64,000 nt of DNA from Sporomusa termitida (GTDB taxonomy: Bacteria > Bacillota > Negativicutes > Sporomusales > Sporomusaceae). The notes beneath the pieces were generated by a model that was not told where the DNA came from, ran no database searches, and worked only from the letters and a program-made list of their open reading frames with translations. Position numbers and translations under genes: made by a program. The stretch covers positions 4,404,501 to 4,468,500 of the forward strand of contig NZ_CP036259.1 of assembly GCF_007641255.1 (NCBI RefSeq), given 5' to 3'. Of the stretch, positions 32,632-43,433 are shown piece by piece; position 1 is the stretch's first letter; the number at the start of each line of letters is the position of its first letter.

Positions 32632-33276
32632 TTAGCCCCGTAAAACACTAAACGGCTCCCGGCCATAAACAGTACCTTCAAGACCACCCTTAAGCTCATC
32701 GGCAGCTAATTTTAACAGATAAATCTGGCCTTTGAGCGCGCTAACCAGGGCCTCATCGTCAATTTCACTCAGGTTAATCGCTGCACTGAGCAAGCCGCCG
32801 GTAATCCCGGCATGAGCCGCAGCCGCACCGGTCATTAAATCACTGACCACCAGTTTGTCTACCCTGTTTACTATTGCCTTGCCAATCTCAATGACTTCCA
32901 GGCAGGTCCTGGCCGTTTCCAGCGGTACCTCAGCGGCCTGTTTCAAGGCTTTTTGCAAGGCTGTATTGCGCGACTGCCTGGCTTCAGGTGTCAGGTCAGG
33001 CAGTCCGGCAGCCGCCAACAACCCCCGCAGGGCCAGCGCATCCCGGTCAATAAGAATGGTTAGCTCAATATGCAGTCTGGCCAATTCGGCCTGTTTGGCA
33101 ATCAGCAGTTCATGGTGCTCCACTAATTGAGGACTCTGTAATGAATGATTAATCGATAATTCCAGGAGCGCAGCTGCCGTCAATCCATACATAGCAGCGG
33201 CACTGCCCCCTCCCGGCGGCCCATCACCGACAGAAATTTTTGCGGCAAATTCAGTAATGCTAAGTGAGCTGAGCAT
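32632..33276 (-). CDS. cyclodeaminase/cyclohydrolase family protein (FchA-like)
   Basis: Folate enzyme family covering formimidoyl-THF cyclodeaminase and methenyl-THF cyclohydrolase. Signature near the start GDGPPGGGSAAAMYGLTAAA, then long helices ending ELKGGLEGTVYGREPF. 214 aa, full length. In acetogens a methenyl-THF cyclohydrolase of this type serves the methyl branch of CO2 fixation, but no other C1 gene is next to it here, so the exact activity is open. Confidence 0.88.
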   Translation of the reverse strand: MLSSLSITEFAAKISVGDGPPGGGSAAAMYGLTAAALLELSINHSLQSPQLVEHHELLIAKQAELARLHIELTILIDRDALALRGLLAAAGLPDLTPEARQSRNTALQKALKQAAEVPLETARTCLEVIEIGKAIVNRVDKLVVSDLMTGAAAAHAGITGGLLSAAINLSEIDDEALVSALKGQIYLLKLAADELKGGLEGTVYGREPFSVLRG

Positions 33277-33333
33277 CGTTTTATCCTCTCCTCATCAATC
33301 CGGTGTCGTCGCTTATACAATTATAAGACCGGT

Positions 33334-34971
33334 TCACTCTACACTGACAATAAACTGATAATGTGGTTGGCCGCCAAAATATACCTCAATCTCAACGCTG
33401 CTCAGGGTAGCCTGCAGCAGGCCGGCCAGGGCCTGAGCCTCAGACTTGGCCAGTCCGGCCCCGTAATACAGGCTGATCATTCCGGTCTCAGGTCCGGTCA
33501 AATATTCCGCCAGCGCGGCAAGCGCCCCTTGCAGGCTGTCGGCCCAAACGGCAACACGGCCTTCAATTACGCCAATATATGAACCTGCCGGGACTGTCTG
33601 GCCCCGGACCTGTGAATCACGGACAGCAATTGTCACACTGCCGGACTTAACTGTTGCCTGCGCCTCAGTCATCAGGGCGATATTGGCATCAAGCTCACGT
33701 TCAGGATCAAAAGCCAGTACGGCAGCCAGGCCTTGCGGCACATTAACTGTCGGTATAATAGCAACTCTATCGCCTAACAGCTTCTTGGCCTGGGCAGCAG
33801 CCAGTACTATATTTTTATTGTTTGGCAGAATAATATATTTTTCCGCCGGTCCATTATGAACGGCAGCCATAAAATCCTCAACCGGCGGATTCATAGTTTG
33901 CCCGCCGGAAATAATGACACCGGCCCCCATCTGGCGCATAATATCGATAAGGCCAGCCCCTGATACAACGCTGATAACCGCCAAAGCGGCCTTGGCCGGC
34001 AGCGGTTCCGCCGCCGCATTAAAGGTGGCTAACGGCTCGTTTTGGATAGTTTCTCGGTGTTGATCAGCCATATTGTCAATCTTAATATCATGAAGGGTTC
34101 CCCAGGCTATGGCCGACTCCAGTACGGCACCGGGATGAGCCGTGTGGATATGGACCTTTAACACACTTTCCCCCTGGGCAAGGACCAGAGAATCGCCCAT
34201 CTGCTCCAGTTGCCGTTTAACCTCATTCAGCCCGGCGGTAAAACGCTTGACAAGGAACTCGGTACAATAGGGATGGGCAATGTTCGTTTCCGCCGCCACG
34301 GCCGGTACAGTCAGTGTGCGGCCAAAATCAGCCTCAGGTCCGCTGAAACGGCCTTCCAGCCCTTCCAGGCAGCCGGCAAGAAACACAATCAAGCCTTGAC
34401 CGCCGGCATCCACAACGCCGGCAGCTTTGAGGGCCGGTAAAAGCTCCGGTGTACGTTTAAGCTCCTCCTGGCCGGCACGAATGGCCTCATTGAGAATATC
34501 AGCAAATGCCAACCGTTCGCGAACCGCCCGGTGTGCGCCTTTGGCGATGCCTTTGGCTACCGTCAGGATAGTACCCTCTACCGGCCTGGCAACAGCCCGG
34601 TAGGCGTAAAGTACCCCATATTGAAACGCTTTACCCACCTCAGCCGAGGTTGCTTTATCTTTGCCGGACAGCCCCCGGGCAATCCCCCGCAGGAGCTGGG
34701 ACAGAATTACACCGGAATTGCCCCGTGCCCCCATAATTGCGCTGTCTGCCGCCCGGCGGGAAAGGGAACCAATCCCTTCATCCGGCGCCTCAGCCACCGC
34801 TTTCGCCACCGCCCCCAAGGTCAGCAGCATATTGGTGCCTGTATCACCGTCCGGAACAGGGAAAACATTTAAACTGTTAATATATTCGTGTTCGCGCATA
34901 AAGGCATTATAGGCGCCGGCGATCATGCGGCGAAAATCTTTGCCATCGATTACATCAATACTTGGCTGCAA
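33334..34971 (-). CDS. fakA: FakA/YloV: fatty-acid kinase catalytic subunit (DhaL-DegV-like)
   Basis: Phosphorylates exogenous fatty acids held by a DegV/FakB partner. N-terminal DhaL kinase domain with the metal-binding NVFPVPDGDTGTNM and MGARGNSGVILSQLLRG, followed by a middle region (DAGGQGLIVFLAG, KVHIHTAHPG) and the C-terminal domain. 545 aa from a TTG at 34971, which has AAGGGGGT 7 nt upstream; the frame extends to a GTG at 35001 that overlaps the degV gene and has no site. The upstream gene is its predicted FakB partner, in one operon. Confidence 0.93.
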   Translation of the reverse strand: MQPSIDVIDGKDFRRMIAGAYNAFMREHEYINSLNVFPVPDGDTGTNMLLTLGAVAKAVAEAPDEGIGSLSRRAADSAIMGARGNSGVILSQLLRGIARGLSGKDKATSAEVGKAFQYGVLYAYRAVARPVEGTILTVAKGIAKGAHRAVRERLAFADILNEAIRAGQEELKRTPELLPALKAAGVVDAGGQGLIVFLAGCLEGLEGRFSGPEADFGRTLTVPAVAAETNIAHPYCTEFLVKRFTAGLNEVKRQLEQMGDSLVLAQGESVLKVHIHTAHPGAVLESAIAWGTLHDIKIDNMADQHRETIQNEPLATFNAAAEPLPAKAALAVISVVSGAGLIDIMRQMGAGVIISGGQTMNPPVEDFMAAVHNGPAEKYIILPNNKNIVLAAAQAKKLLGDRVAIIPTVNVPQGLAAVLAFDPERELDANIALMTEAQATVKSGSVTIAVRDSQVRGQTVPAGSYIGVIEGRVAVWADSLQGALAALAEYLTGPETGMISLYYGAGLAKSEAQALAGLLQATLSSVEIEVYFGGQPHYQFIVSVE

Positions 34972-34993
34972 TACATCTACCCCCTTTGAGAAG

Positions 34994-35833
34994 TTATTCA
35001 CACTTATGCTGAAATATCAGGCCAATAATTCCTGGTCCTAAGTGCGCTCCCAAACATGAACCGATGCTGGTCAACGATACAGGCACACCGGGATATTGCT
35101 GTTTGACAGCATCATACACTTCCCTGGCCACCGCCGGTGCTTCGCCATGGGCGATACCAATATAGGCAAGCTCCCCATACTTATTCAGTTCTTCAATCAT
35201 CCGCGCCAAAGCCCGCGTCCTGGTCCGGACCTTATCCAGCACCTGCACTTTGCCGGCGCATAGCGTAAGTATTGGCTTGATTTGGAGAATCGAGCCAAAT
35301 AGCACGGCCGCGCCGCCAATCCGGCCGCCCTTATGGAGATACTCCAGTGAGTCAGGCAGAAACAGGGTATGGGTAGCGTCAGCCATTGTCTGCAGCCGCC
35401 GGGCAATGGTACTCGCAGGCTGGCCTGCTGCTGCCATCGCGAGGGCGGCTTCCGCCATTTTTACCATGCCAATAGCAGAGGTACAGGAATCAATTACATA
35501 GATCTCGCGGCCCTTAAACTCCCGGGCGGCGGCGAGGGCGCCATTGACAGTTCCGCTCAAACCACCGGCAACCCCGATCATAATAATAGCAGCCCCGTCA
35601 GCCGCCGGCGCAAAGGCCAAGGCGAAATCGCCCGGAGCCGGTTGCGAAGTCCGCGGATGAATCCCCTGTTCCCGGACAAGACGAAATAGTTCAGCCGTGC
35701 ATAGCTCCGGTTCATTCCACACACTGTCTCCCAATATAACTTTCAGCGGCACGACGTGGAGATTGGGATAAAGGGACAGTATTTCTGGCGACACATTGGC
35801 AGTGCTGTCTAGCACTATATGTATATTTGACAA
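34994..35833 (-). CDS. DegV family (FakB-like) fatty-acid-binding protein
   Basis: 279 aa, DegV fold. N-terminal HIVLDSTANVSPEI, fatty acid-binding segments HPRTSQPAPGDF and SLEYLHKGGRIGG, and the conserved SIGSCLGAHLGPG near the end. Presents a fatty acid to FakA, encoded just downstream. Start TTG at 35833 with AGGAG 11 nt upstream. Confidence 0.93.
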   Translation of the reverse strand: MSNIHIVLDSTANVSPEILSLYPNLHVVPLKVILGDSVWNEPELCTAELFRLVREQGIHPRTSQPAPGDFALAFAPAADGAAIIMIGVAGGLSGTVNGALAAAREFKGREIYVIDSCTSAIGMVKMAEAALAMAAAGQPASTIARRLQTMADATHTLFLPDSLEYLHKGGRIGGAAVLFGSILQIKPILTLCAGKVQVLDKVRTRTRALARMIEELNKYGELAYIGIAHGEAPAVAREVYDAVKQQYPGVPVSLTSIGSCLGAHLGPGIIGLIFQHKCE

Positions 35834-36109
35834 CTTTCGTAAACTCCTCTCTTAATGCCTAAACTATATTTTACCAAATAATCCGGCGCAAATACATAAA
35901 AATATTACCGGACTGTCCTCGCAAAAGATATAAACAAATACGATAATATTATCTTTTCTGACAGGAAACAGGCTGTGCGGCAGCGAAAATACCACTAAAT
36001 ACAAGTTATGCAGCCTACTGATGCCCACTAGTAAAGCGATCCATGCTGCACTGTGCCGCAAAAACATCGCCCAGGCGGGGTATTTGCAAGCTGCCGTAAG
36101 GAGTACCTA
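35834..36109. other. divergent intergenic region
   Basis: Separates degV (minus) from the FtsA-like gene (plus). AT-rich with the palindrome-like GCGGCAGC/GCTGCACTGTGCCGC pair around 35975-36060. No recognised riboswitch or operator. Confidence 0.35.
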
Positions 36110-38254
36110 ATGGATGATGATAACCAACTTCTGTTTGCATTAGATATCGGTACGCGCAGTGTCGTTGGCTTAGTCGGCAAAACTGAGAACGGAGTAATTA
36201 CGCTCTTAGCCTCGGACCGTGAGGAACATCATACCCGGGCGATGCTGGACGGTCAGATTCATGATGTGCAGGAAGTGGCCGGCGTATTGGCAGCAGTTAA
36301 AGCGCGGTTAGAGATCAGCACCGGTCCGCTGGCCAGGGTTGCCGTAGCGGCCGCCGGCCGGGCCCTGTGCACACTGAGGGGCAGCTCTGAGCTTGAAACC
36401 GCTGCCCGCGGTACCCTCACCCTGGACGACGAACGCTTGCTGGAACTGGCTGCAGTCCAGGCTGCTCAGGTGGAACTCGCTACCTCGGGCGCCATACCGG
36501 ACCCGGCCGGTTATTACTGTGTTGGCTATAGTGTTGTTAGCTTTACCCTGGACGCCAGCCGCATTAAAAGCCTGATTGGCCAGCGTGGCAAACGTGCCGG
36601 TATCGAGGTAATTGCTACCTTTTTACCCCGGCCGGTAATCGATTCACTGCAATCAGCCATCCAGGCTGTCGGCCTGGAAATGTCCACTCTTACTCTTGAG
36701 CCTATTGCCGCAATCAATGCCCTGATTCCCTCAACGATGCGTCATCTTAATCTGGTCCTGGTCGATGTTGGTGCCGGTACATCAGATGTGGCCATTACCC
36801 GTGATGGTTCGGTTATTGCCTATGGCATGGTACCTTTTGCCGGTGATGAGATTACCGAAACACTATCCCAGCATTTCCTCTTAGATTTTAATATTGCAGA
36901 AACAGTTAAACGTCAACTGGGCGGCAAAAATAAGAAACTTACTTTTACAGACGTACTGGGCATGGTTCACAAGCTGCCGACTAAAGATATTATTGCTGCC
37001 ATGACCCCGAAAGTAGGTGAATTAGCGCAAGCAATCGCCACTGAAATTTTAACCCTCAATACCGCGGCGCCGCAAGCCGTACTCTTAGTTGGGGGTGGTG
37101 CGCTAACGCCACTGCTGCCGGAAGCCCTTGCCCAGGCACTTGATATACCGCAGGCCAGGGTAGCCATCCGTCGCCCTGATTCAATGGAAGGCTTCACCGG
37201 CATACCAGCAGAATTGTGTACCCCTGATGCTGTAACCCCGCTTGGTATTTTAAAACTAGCCAGCGGCCGGGCCTTAAACTTTGTTAATATCTTTGTTAAT
37301 AAGCAGCCAATCCGTCTCTTTAATCTCAGCCAGTTGACAGTAGCCGACGCCCTCTTGGCTGCCGGCATTGATATTCGGGCACTTCGCGGTCGCCCCGGTA
37401 TGGCCCTGACCATTACTGTTAACGGCGAAACCCGGTTTATTGCCGGCAGCCACGGCACTCCCGGCCAGGTATTGTTAAATGGCCAGTCAACCCCGCTGAC
37501 CGGCGCCTTACATGACCAGGATATTCTGGAGGTTACACTCGGCACTGACGGCACAGAACCAAGGCCGTTGCTGGCAGAGGTAATTGCGGTGCCGGAACCG
37601 TTATCCATCCGGATCGATGGCCAAAGCTATACCGTCAGTCCGCCGCTGACAGTCAATGGCCAGCCGGCAACAACGGCTACGGTTTTATGTGACCGCGATC
37701 AGATTGTTTCCCCTTCCGCCCTTACCTTGTTGCAAACCCTCGAGCTTTTAGGCCTCAAACCCCAACCGGCCGAATACAGCTATCAGGTCAATGGCAGGCT
37801 GCGCGCCTATAAGGTCTGGCCTAAATATACCATAAACGAAACTCTCGCCTCATTTGACCAATTGTTGCATTCCGGGGATGCAGTTGAAACTCTCCAGCTG
37901 CCGCTGCCTACGCTGGCGGAGGTTCTGGGGATTAGCACCACTCAGCTTATGCCAGCCGTCAGTGTGCTATTTAATGGTGTGAATTGTCCGGTCCCCATCC
38001 GCCGCCACACAGTGATGGTTAACGGGCACCAGGCTGAACCGGCTCAACCGGCTCAGCCTGACAGTGCTATTGAATTGATCACCGCCGCCAACCCTCAGCC
38101 CCTAATCAGTGATGTGCTGCTGGCCGCCGATTTTGATCCGTTGCGCCTGCCGGCAGCAAGCAAGGTAACTATACTTTTGAATGGGCTGCCAACTGAATTT
38201 ACAGCCTGTGTTAAAAATGGAGACAGGGTGGACATCGATATTAAGCAATACTAA
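36110..38254 (+). CDS. FtsA-like actin-fold ATPase with long beta-rich C-terminal tail
   Basis: 714 aa. Residues 1-390 are FtsA-like: phosphate-1 LLFALDIGTRSVVGLVG (7-23), a 1C/SHS2-type insert, phosphate-2 LVLVDVGAGTSDVAIT (215-230) and the adenosine motif VLLVGGGALTPLL. FtsA normally has about 420 residues. Here a further 320 residues form repeated small beta-rich units (ITVNGETRFI, IRIDGQSYTV, VSVLFNGVNC, VTILLNGLPTEF) reminiscent of ubiquitin-like beta-grasp domains. No C-terminal amphipathic membrane helix is obvious. I chose ATG 36110 with AAGGAG 7 nt before it. It is monocistronic, away from any dcw cluster, and probably not the cell-division FtsA itself; function unknown. Confidence 0.82.
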   Translation: MDDDNQLLFALDIGTRSVVGLVGKTENGVITLLASDREEHHTRAMLDGQIHDVQEVAGVLAAVKARLEISTGPLARVAVAAAGRALCTLRGSSELETAARGTLTLDDERLLELAAVQAAQVELATSGAIPDPAGYYCVGYSVVSFTLDASRIKSLIGQRGKRAGIEVIATFLPRPVIDSLQSAIQAVGLEMSTLTLEPIAAINALIPSTMRHLNLVLVDVGAGTSDVAITRDGSVIAYGMVPFAGDEITETLSQHFLLDFNIAETVKRQLGGKNKKLTFTDVLGMVHKLPTKDIIAAMTPKVGELAQAIATEILTLNTAAPQAVLLVGGGALTPLLPEALAQALDIPQARVAIRRPDSMEGFTGIPAELCTPDAVTPLGILKLASGRALNFVNIFVNKQPIRLFNLSQLTVADALLAAGIDIRALRGRPGMALTITVNGETRFIAGSHGTPGQVLLNGQSTPLTGALHDQDILEVTLGTDGTEPRPLLAEVIAVPEPLSIRIDGQSYTVSPPLTVNGQPATTATVLCDRDQIVSPSALTLLQTLELLGLKPQPAEYSYQVNGRLRAYKVWPKYTINETLASFDQLLHSGDAVETLQLPLPTLAEVLGISTTQLMPAVSVLFNGVNCPVPIRRHTVMVNGHQAEPAQPAQPDSAIELITAANPQPLISDVLLAADFDPLRLPAASKVTILLNGLPTEFTACVKNGDRVDIDIKQY

Positions 38255-38265
38255 CATAAGCTCAC

Positions 38266-38295
38266 ACGGGACTGTGACGCACGTCACAGTCCCGT
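38266..38295. terminator. 14-bp hairpin after FtsA-like gene
   Basis: ACGGGACTGTGACG and CGTCACAGTCCCGT are directly adjacent (2-nt centre), between convergent genes. The T-tract is modest. Confidence 0.7.
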
Positions 38296-38338
38296 ATTAC
38301 TTACCTCTATAATGAAGCAAGAGGGCTTTTACCATCAG

Positions 38339-39367
38339 CTAAAACACAACACACCGGTTGCGCCCTTGCTTTTTGGCACGATACAGAGCGCTGTCAGCCT
38401 CACGGAAGGCATCTTGACAGTCTGCACTCGGATTTTTGCAGGACACGCCAATACTGATGGTAATTTTAACAGACTCGCCATTATGAAAAAAATTACAATT
38501 AGCCACCTGATATCTGAGGCGCTCTGCAATCTTAAGCCCCAGCTCCAGGGCTGTGCCCGGCAGCACCAGGGCAAACTCTTCACCGCCATACCGAAATGCC
38601 ATGTCCTTATTGCGAATACCGATTTTTATAATATTGCCGACAGTTGTCAGTACCTGGTCACCAAACAGGTGACCGTAAGTATCGTTAAGTTTTTTAAAGT
38701 GATCAATATCAATCACTAACAATACATATTGCGGTAAGTCAGCGGTTTTTTCCAGATAAGCCCGGTGATTCAGCAAGCCTGTCAGCTCATCTGTATGCGC
38801 CATTGCATAATGGTGGGCATTTTGCCGCTTAAGCTCGGCAATTTGACCTTCATGCTGCATTTGCATTTCCATGACCTTACGCATATGGAGCGCCGTAATC
38901 GATAAAACAGCAAAGCCCATCACATTATAAACCATTTCCAGTAAAAAAGCTGCCGCCACAAAATCAGCCCTGATTATATTAGCGGTCAGATACACCAGGG
39001 TAATAGCCATAGTCCGCATGGCCCGGTCCCGCCCACGCCCAACCTTCAGCACCATTTGCATTAAAAGCAGATGGTACAGAACATTGCTGTATAATGCCCC
39101 CGCCAGCGTCAGGCCGGCACACAGCGATAGATTGGCAGCAAACTCACCCAGTTTAGGCTGCCTCCGCCGCCAGGATAATATGATATTATAAATGGCATAA
39201 GCAGAGCTTAGCATAACAATAATAGCCCAGTGCGGCCCCGGATTGAGCACTGCAGCCACCATCGTAAATACTGCTGAAATACTACTTATTCGCCTGGTTA
39301 TAATCTGCAGCTGGGAGGCAGAATCACCCCATTCACTCGCAGTATGCACACGGTTTATTGCACTCAT
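38339..39367 (-). CDS. membrane diguanylate cyclase (GGDEF)
   Basis: 342 aa. Five or six membrane helices in the first 170 residues, a short coiled coil (MQMQHEGQIAELKRQN), then a GGDEF domain with the active motif GGEEF at 261-265 and an RNKD inhibitory site five residues before it. Makes c-di-GMP. The ATG at 39367 is preceded by AAAGGGG; the frame extends 13 codons further without a better site. Single gene. Confidence 0.92.
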   Translation of the reverse strand: MSAINRVHTASEWGDSASQLQIITRRISSISAVFTMVAAVLNPGPHWAIIVMLSSAYAIYNIILSWRRRQPKLGEFAANLSLCAGLTLAGALYSNVLYHLLLMQMVLKVGRGRDRAMRTMAITLVYLTANIIRADFVAAAFLLEMVYNVMGFAVLSITALHMRKVMEMQMQHEGQIAELKRQNAHHYAMAHTDELTGLLNHRAYLEKTADLPQYVLLVIDIDHFKKLNDTYGHLFGDQVLTTVGNIIKIGIRNKDMAFRYGGEEFALVLPGTALELGLKIAERLRYQVANCNFFHNGESVKITISIGVSCKNPSADCQDAFREADSALYRAKKQGRNRCVVF

Positions 39368-39512
39368 TCCCCTAAACCCCTTTACAATCCAGGAGCAAAT
39401 TGGCATCTCTAGTAATATATTATCTTACTAATCAGAAGAAATGTAAAGGTCTACCACGCTCTATGAATTAAAATAATAACGCAATTTTCTGGAAATTTCC
39501 ACAAATTTCGTC

Positions 39513-39557
39513 AAAAAAAGTAATTCCTATGTTATATTTAAATAACATAGGAATTAC
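39513..39557 (-). terminator. terminator of the haem operon
   Basis: GTAATTCCTATGTTAT and ATAACATAGGAATTAC form a perfect 16-bp stem with a 6-nt loop; on the minus strand seven Ts follow. It lies 14 nt after the hemL stop. Confidence 0.95.
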
Positions 39558-39570
39558 TAATTCCTGAATT

Positions 39571-40884
39571 TTATTGCTGACGATAGTACTTGGCCACTTT
39601 GGCAAAAGCATTACCGCTGGCCGCAATAGTAGCACCAATATCGGCATGGGTATGGGCACCTGACATAAATGCAGCTTCAAACTGGGATGGTGCCAGGTAA
39701 ATGCCCTGCTCGAGCATGGCATGGAAAAACACATTAAAAGCCGCAACATCTGAATGCCTGGCACTATCATAATCATATACCGGTCTATCACTAAAGAACA
39801 GCCCAAACATGGAACCGGCCTGATGAAACTGGAAGTTGAAACCAAAGGCCTCGGCCTGTGCCTGCATGCCGGCGCATAACGCAGCCGTCATTGTTGTCAC
39901 CTTCTCATAAAAATCAGGATTCTCCACAAGTAATCGCAAGGTAGCGATCCCGGCCGTCATCGCCAGTGGATTACCACTCAGCGTTCCGGCCTGATATACC
40001 GGGCCGGCCGGGGCGATGAGCTCCATAATATCCCGCCGGCCGCCATAGGCACCAACTGGTAAGCCGCCGCCGATTACCTTGCCAAGGCAGGTCAGGTCCG
40101 GGGTGATATTATAGACCTCCTGGGCCCCCCCGTAGGCAACCCGGAAACCGGACATAACCTCATCAAAGATCAGCAGGGCACCGTAGCGCTCTGTCAGCCC
40201 CCGAACCTGATCGAGATAGCCGGACCGGGGCAGCACCAAGCCCATATTACCGGGGACAGGTTCAATAATTACAGCCGCAATATCCTCACCGTGTTGTGCG
40301 AACAGTTCCGTCAAACCCTTGATATCATTATATTCCGCCGTCAGGGTATTGCCGGCAATACTTTCCGGCACTCCCGGGCTGTCAGGTACACCCAGGGTTG
40401 TAGCCCCTGAGCCAGCCTTGACCAGCAGGCTGTCATGATGACCATGATAACAACCGGCAAATTTTACGATCTTGCCGCGTTTCGTATAAGCCCGTGCCAG
40501 CCTGAGCACGCTCATGGTGGCTTCGGTGCCGGAGTTGACACAGCGAACAAGTTCCATCGACGGAACGGCTTCAGAAATCAGACGGGCCAGTTCAGTTTCT
40601 AACAGAGTGGGGGCTCCGTAGCTGGTTCCCCGTTCCAATGCTTCTTTTAACTCACCGACAACCTCAGGGTGAGCATGGCCTAAAATCATAGGCCCCCAGG
40701 AACCGACATAGTCAATATAGCTATTGCCGTCAATATCATAGATACGGCTGCCGGCCGCTTTGGCAATAAAGGGCGGCGTGCCGCCAACGCCCCGGAACGA
40801 ACGGACCGGGCTGTTGACACCGCCGGGAATATATTGCTTAGCCTCAGCAAAGGCTTTAGCTGATTTATCTAATTTGAATGCCAT
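39571..40884 (-). CDS. hemL: glutamate-1-semialdehyde 2,1-aminomutase
   Basis: Makes 5-aminolevulinate from glutamate-1-semialdehyde, the second step of the C5 pathway. PLP lysine K269 ([14 protein letters not shown]); also [16 protein letters not shown] and [13 protein letters not shown]. 437 aa. Start ATG at 40884 with GGAGGAG upstream. Last gene of the operon, 13 nt after hemB, followed by the terminator. Confidence 0.97.
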   Translation of the reverse strand: MAFKLDKSAKAFAEAKQYIPGGVNSPVRSFRGVGGTPPFIAKAAGSRIYDIDGNSYIDYVGSWGPMILGHAHPEVVGELKEALERGTSYGAPTLLETELARLISEAVPSMELVRCVNSGTEATMSVLRLARAYTKRGKIVKFAGCYHGHHDSLLVKAGSGATTLGVPDSPGVPESIAGNTLTAEYNDIKGLTELFAQHGEDIAAVIIEPVPGNMGLVLPRSGYLDQVRGLTERYGALLIFDEVMSGFRVAYGGAQEVYNITPDLTCLGKVIGGGLPVGAYGGRRDIMELIAPAGPVYQAGTLSGNPLAMTAGIATLRLLVENPDFYEKVTTMTAALCAGMQAQAEAFGFNFQFHQAGSMFGLFFSDRPVYDYDSARHSDVAAFNVFFHAMLEQGIYLAPSQFEAAFMSGAHTHADIGATIAASGNAFAKVAKYYRQQ

Positions 40885-40897
40885 TGTTTTTCTCCTC

Positions 40898-41863
40898 CTA
40901 CAACCAGCGTACAGCATCTAAGGCATGATAGGTAATAATCGTATCGGCACCGGCCCGCTTCATACTAGTGAGTGTTTCAATAACCAGACGCGGTTCATCA
41001 ATCAGGCCCTGGGCCGCCGCCGCCTTAACCATTGCATATTCACCACTGACATTATAGGCAGCAACAGGCAGCAGGAATTTATCCTTCACCTGACGGACAA
41101 TATCAAGGTAAGCCAGGGCCGGCTTAACAATAACAATATCCGCCCCTTCGGCGACATCAAGCGCAACTTCTTTAAGCGCCTCCCGCGAATTAGCCGGGTC
41201 CATCTGATAAGCCCGGCGATCGCCAAACTGCGGCGACGAGTCGGCGGCATCCCGGAAAGGACCGTAGTACCCGGAGGCATACTTGGCCGAATAGGACATA
41301 ATGCTGACATCACTGCAGTCCGAACGGTCCAACAGCTCCCGGATAGCGGCAACCCTGCCGTCCATCATATCCGACGGCGCAACCATATCGGCCCCCGCCT
41401 GCGCATGGCTGTGCGCCACCGCGGCTAAGAGCGGCAGGGTCGGGTCATTATCCACTTTATCGCCGTTCAGCAGGCCGCAGTGACCATGATCGGTGTATTG
41501 GCACAAACAGACATCGGTAATAACAACAAGCTCAGGTAAGGCTTGTTTAATAGCCATAACCGCCTGCTGCACCGGACTGTTCATGTCCCAGGCGCTGCTG
41601 CCGCGCTCATCTTTGTATTCAGGCAGACCAAAAACCAGGATGGCCGGAATTCCTGCCGCATAAACCGCTTTGGCGATGTCAACAGCCATATCAGGTGACA
41701 GATGATAATTACCCGGCAAAGACGCAATCTCCTTTTTAACCTTGGAGCCAGGAACAACAAACACCGGATAGATCAGATCGGCAGCCGCGAGTGCCGTCTC
41801 CCTCACCATGCTGCGGATGCCGCCGGAAACTCGCAGCCGCCGGGGACGCTGAACAATAGCCAT
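40898..41863 (-). CDS. hemB: porphobilinogen synthase (ALA dehydratase)
   Basis: Condenses two 5-aminolevulinates to porphobilinogen. The zinc-site cysteines lie in [14 protein letters not shown], the two active lysines in [15 protein letters not shown] and [10 protein letters not shown]. 321 aa, full length. The cysteines indicate a zinc-type enzyme. It begins 2 nt after the upstream fused cobA-hemD gene ends. Confidence 0.97.
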   Translation of the reverse strand: MAIVQRPRRLRVSGGIRSMVRETALAAADLIYPVFVVPGSKVKKEIASLPGNYHLSPDMAVDIAKAVYAAGIPAILVFGLPEYKDERGSSAWDMNSPVQQAVMAIKQALPELVVITDVCLCQYTDHGHCGLLNGDKVDNDPTLPLLAAVAHSHAQAGADMVAPSDMMDGRVAAIRELLDRSDCSDVSIMSYSAKYASGYYGPFRDAADSSPQFGDRRAYQMDPANSREALKEVALDVAEGADIVIVKPALAYLDIVRQVKDKFLLPVAAYNVSGEYAMVKAAAAQGLIDEPRLVIETLTSMKRAGADTIITYHALDAVRWL

Positions 41864-41865
41864 AT

Positions 41866-43383
41866 TTACTCCTCCCTGTACATAGCCGTAATAGCGGCAA
41901 TTAACCCTTTAATGGTATATTCCTCGGCAATAACATCCGGTGTAATGCCATTTGCCAGACAGGTCCCGGCGGTAATTGGGCCGATACAGGCCACCTTGGC
42001 TTTAGCAACAAGCCCGGCCCCCGCAGGGCCCAGCAGGGACAGCAGGTTGGTAACAGTTGATGAACTGGTAAAGGTAACAAGTTCAATCTCACCCTGGTTT
42101 AACTTTGCTGCCAGTTCCTGGCCGTCTGTATCAGCGGTTAGGGTACGATACGCCGGAACGACATTAACAACAGCCCCCTGTTCTGCCAGTTTTACCGGCA
42201 AAATATCCCGTGCTACCAAAGCCCGGGGAATCAGCACCTTCACACCGGGTTTTATGTAGGGTCCTATCGCCTCAACGACGCCCTCGGCCCTGAACTCGGC
42301 CGGAACGATATCAGCCCTGATACCGTAATTCCTCAACAGATTTGCTGTCGGCGAGCCGATAGCAGCTATCTTGGCGGCAATTGCCCTGGTATCCAGCCCG
42401 GCAGCTGCCAACCGGCGGAAGAAATGTTCGACACCGTTAACACTGGTGAAAATCAGCCAGTCATATTCTTTTAGCCTGGCAATGGCCTCATCAAGCGGAC
42501 CATAGCTTTCAGGCGGTACTATCTTAATGGCCGGGGCTTCCATACAGCAAGCGCCTAGTTTAGCCAGCCCGGCGGTAAGCACGCTGGCCTGTTCACGGGC
42601 CCTGGTCACAAGTACTTTCTTGCCAAACAGCAGTTTATTGTCAAACCAGGCCAGTTTATCGCGCAAAGCAACCACCTGCCCGACAATAAAAATCGCCGGC
42701 GGTTTTAAGCCCCTGGCGGCAACAGCCTGCGCCGCCTGGCCAACATTGGTTACCAGTACTTGCTGCTCAGGTTTGGTGCCCCAGCGAATGACGGCTGCCG
42801 GCGTATCCGCCGGACGACCATGTTCCATCAGCTTGCCGGTAATATAGGGCAGATTCTCCACCCCCATCAGAAATACTAAGGTATCCACAGCAGTAGCCAG
42901 TTTATCCCATTGGATTGTCGATTCGGCCTTGGTGGGATCTTCGTGGCCGGTAATGACGGCAAACGAGGTGGCAAGCCCCCGGTGTGTTACCGGAATACCG
43001 GCATAGGCCGGTACTGAGATAGCCGAGGTAATTCCGGGCACGACCTCAAAAGGAATGTTATGCGCTAACAGTGTTAGCGCTTCTTCCCCGCCGCGTCCGA
43101 AAACGAAGGGGTCACCGCCTTTAAGACGGACAACCGTTTTATGTTCCCGGGCTTTATCTACCAGCAGTTGATTAATGTCCTCCTGCCGCATGGTATGATC
43201 GCTTGCGGCTTTACCGACATAAACAAGCTCAACATCCGGCCGGGCATGCTCCAGCAGGCAGTCATCCGCCAGCCGGTCATACACGATGGTGTCAGCCTCT
43301 TTAATGCACTCTATTGCCTTTATGCTAATTAGCCCGTAGTCACCAGGACCGGCACCGACTAAGTAGACAAATCCCTGTTCCAT
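41866..43383 (-). CDS. cobA-hemD: fused uroporphyrinogen-III C-methyltransferase / uroporphyrinogen-III synthase
   Basis: One 505-aa polypeptide. The N-terminal half (about 1-250) is a SAM-dependent SUMT ([56 protein letters not shown]). The C-terminal half (about 255-505) is HemD ([48 protein letters not shown]). HemD closes the tetrapyrrole ring and SUMT methylates it to precorrin-2, so the fusion channels flux to sirohaem and cobalamin. ATG at 43383 with AAGGGGG about 8 nt upstream. Confidence 0.96.
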   Translation of the reverse strand: MEQGFVYLVGAGPGDYGLISIKAIECIKEADTIVYDRLADDCLLEHARPDVELVYVGKAASDHTMRQEDINQLLVDKAREHKTVVRLKGGDPFVFGRGGEEALTLLAHNIPFEVVPGITSAISVPAYAGIPVTHRGLATSFAVITGHEDPTKAESTIQWDKLATAVDTLVFLMGVENLPYITGKLMEHGRPADTPAAVIRWGTKPEQQVLVTNVGQAAQAVAARGLKPPAIFIVGQVVALRDKLAWFDNKLLFGKKVLVTRAREQASVLTAGLAKLGACCMEAPAIKIVPPESYGPLDEAIARLKEYDWLIFTSVNGVEHFFRRLAAAGLDTRAIAAKIAAIGSPTANLLRNYGIRADIVPAEFRAEGVVEAIGPYIKPGVKVLIPRALVARDILPVKLAEQGAVVNVVPAYRTLTADTDGQELAAKLNQGEIELVTFTSSSTVTNLLSLLGPAGAGLVAKAKVACIGPITAGTCLANGITPDVIAEEYTIKGLIAAITAMYREE

Positions 43384-43433
43384 TGGCATCCCCCTTACCC
43401 CTATCTCAATCATCTATAGTAGCAAATAAAGAT

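Noticed and set aside
34971-35001. Longer fakA start at GTG 35001 overlapping degV
   Set aside because: No ribosome site there, whereas AAGGGGGT stands 7 nt before the TTG at 34971.
36967-37608. 213-codon minus-strand open frame
   Set aside because: Antisense to the FtsA-like gene, low-complexity Ser/Ala/Arg composition and no ribosome site.
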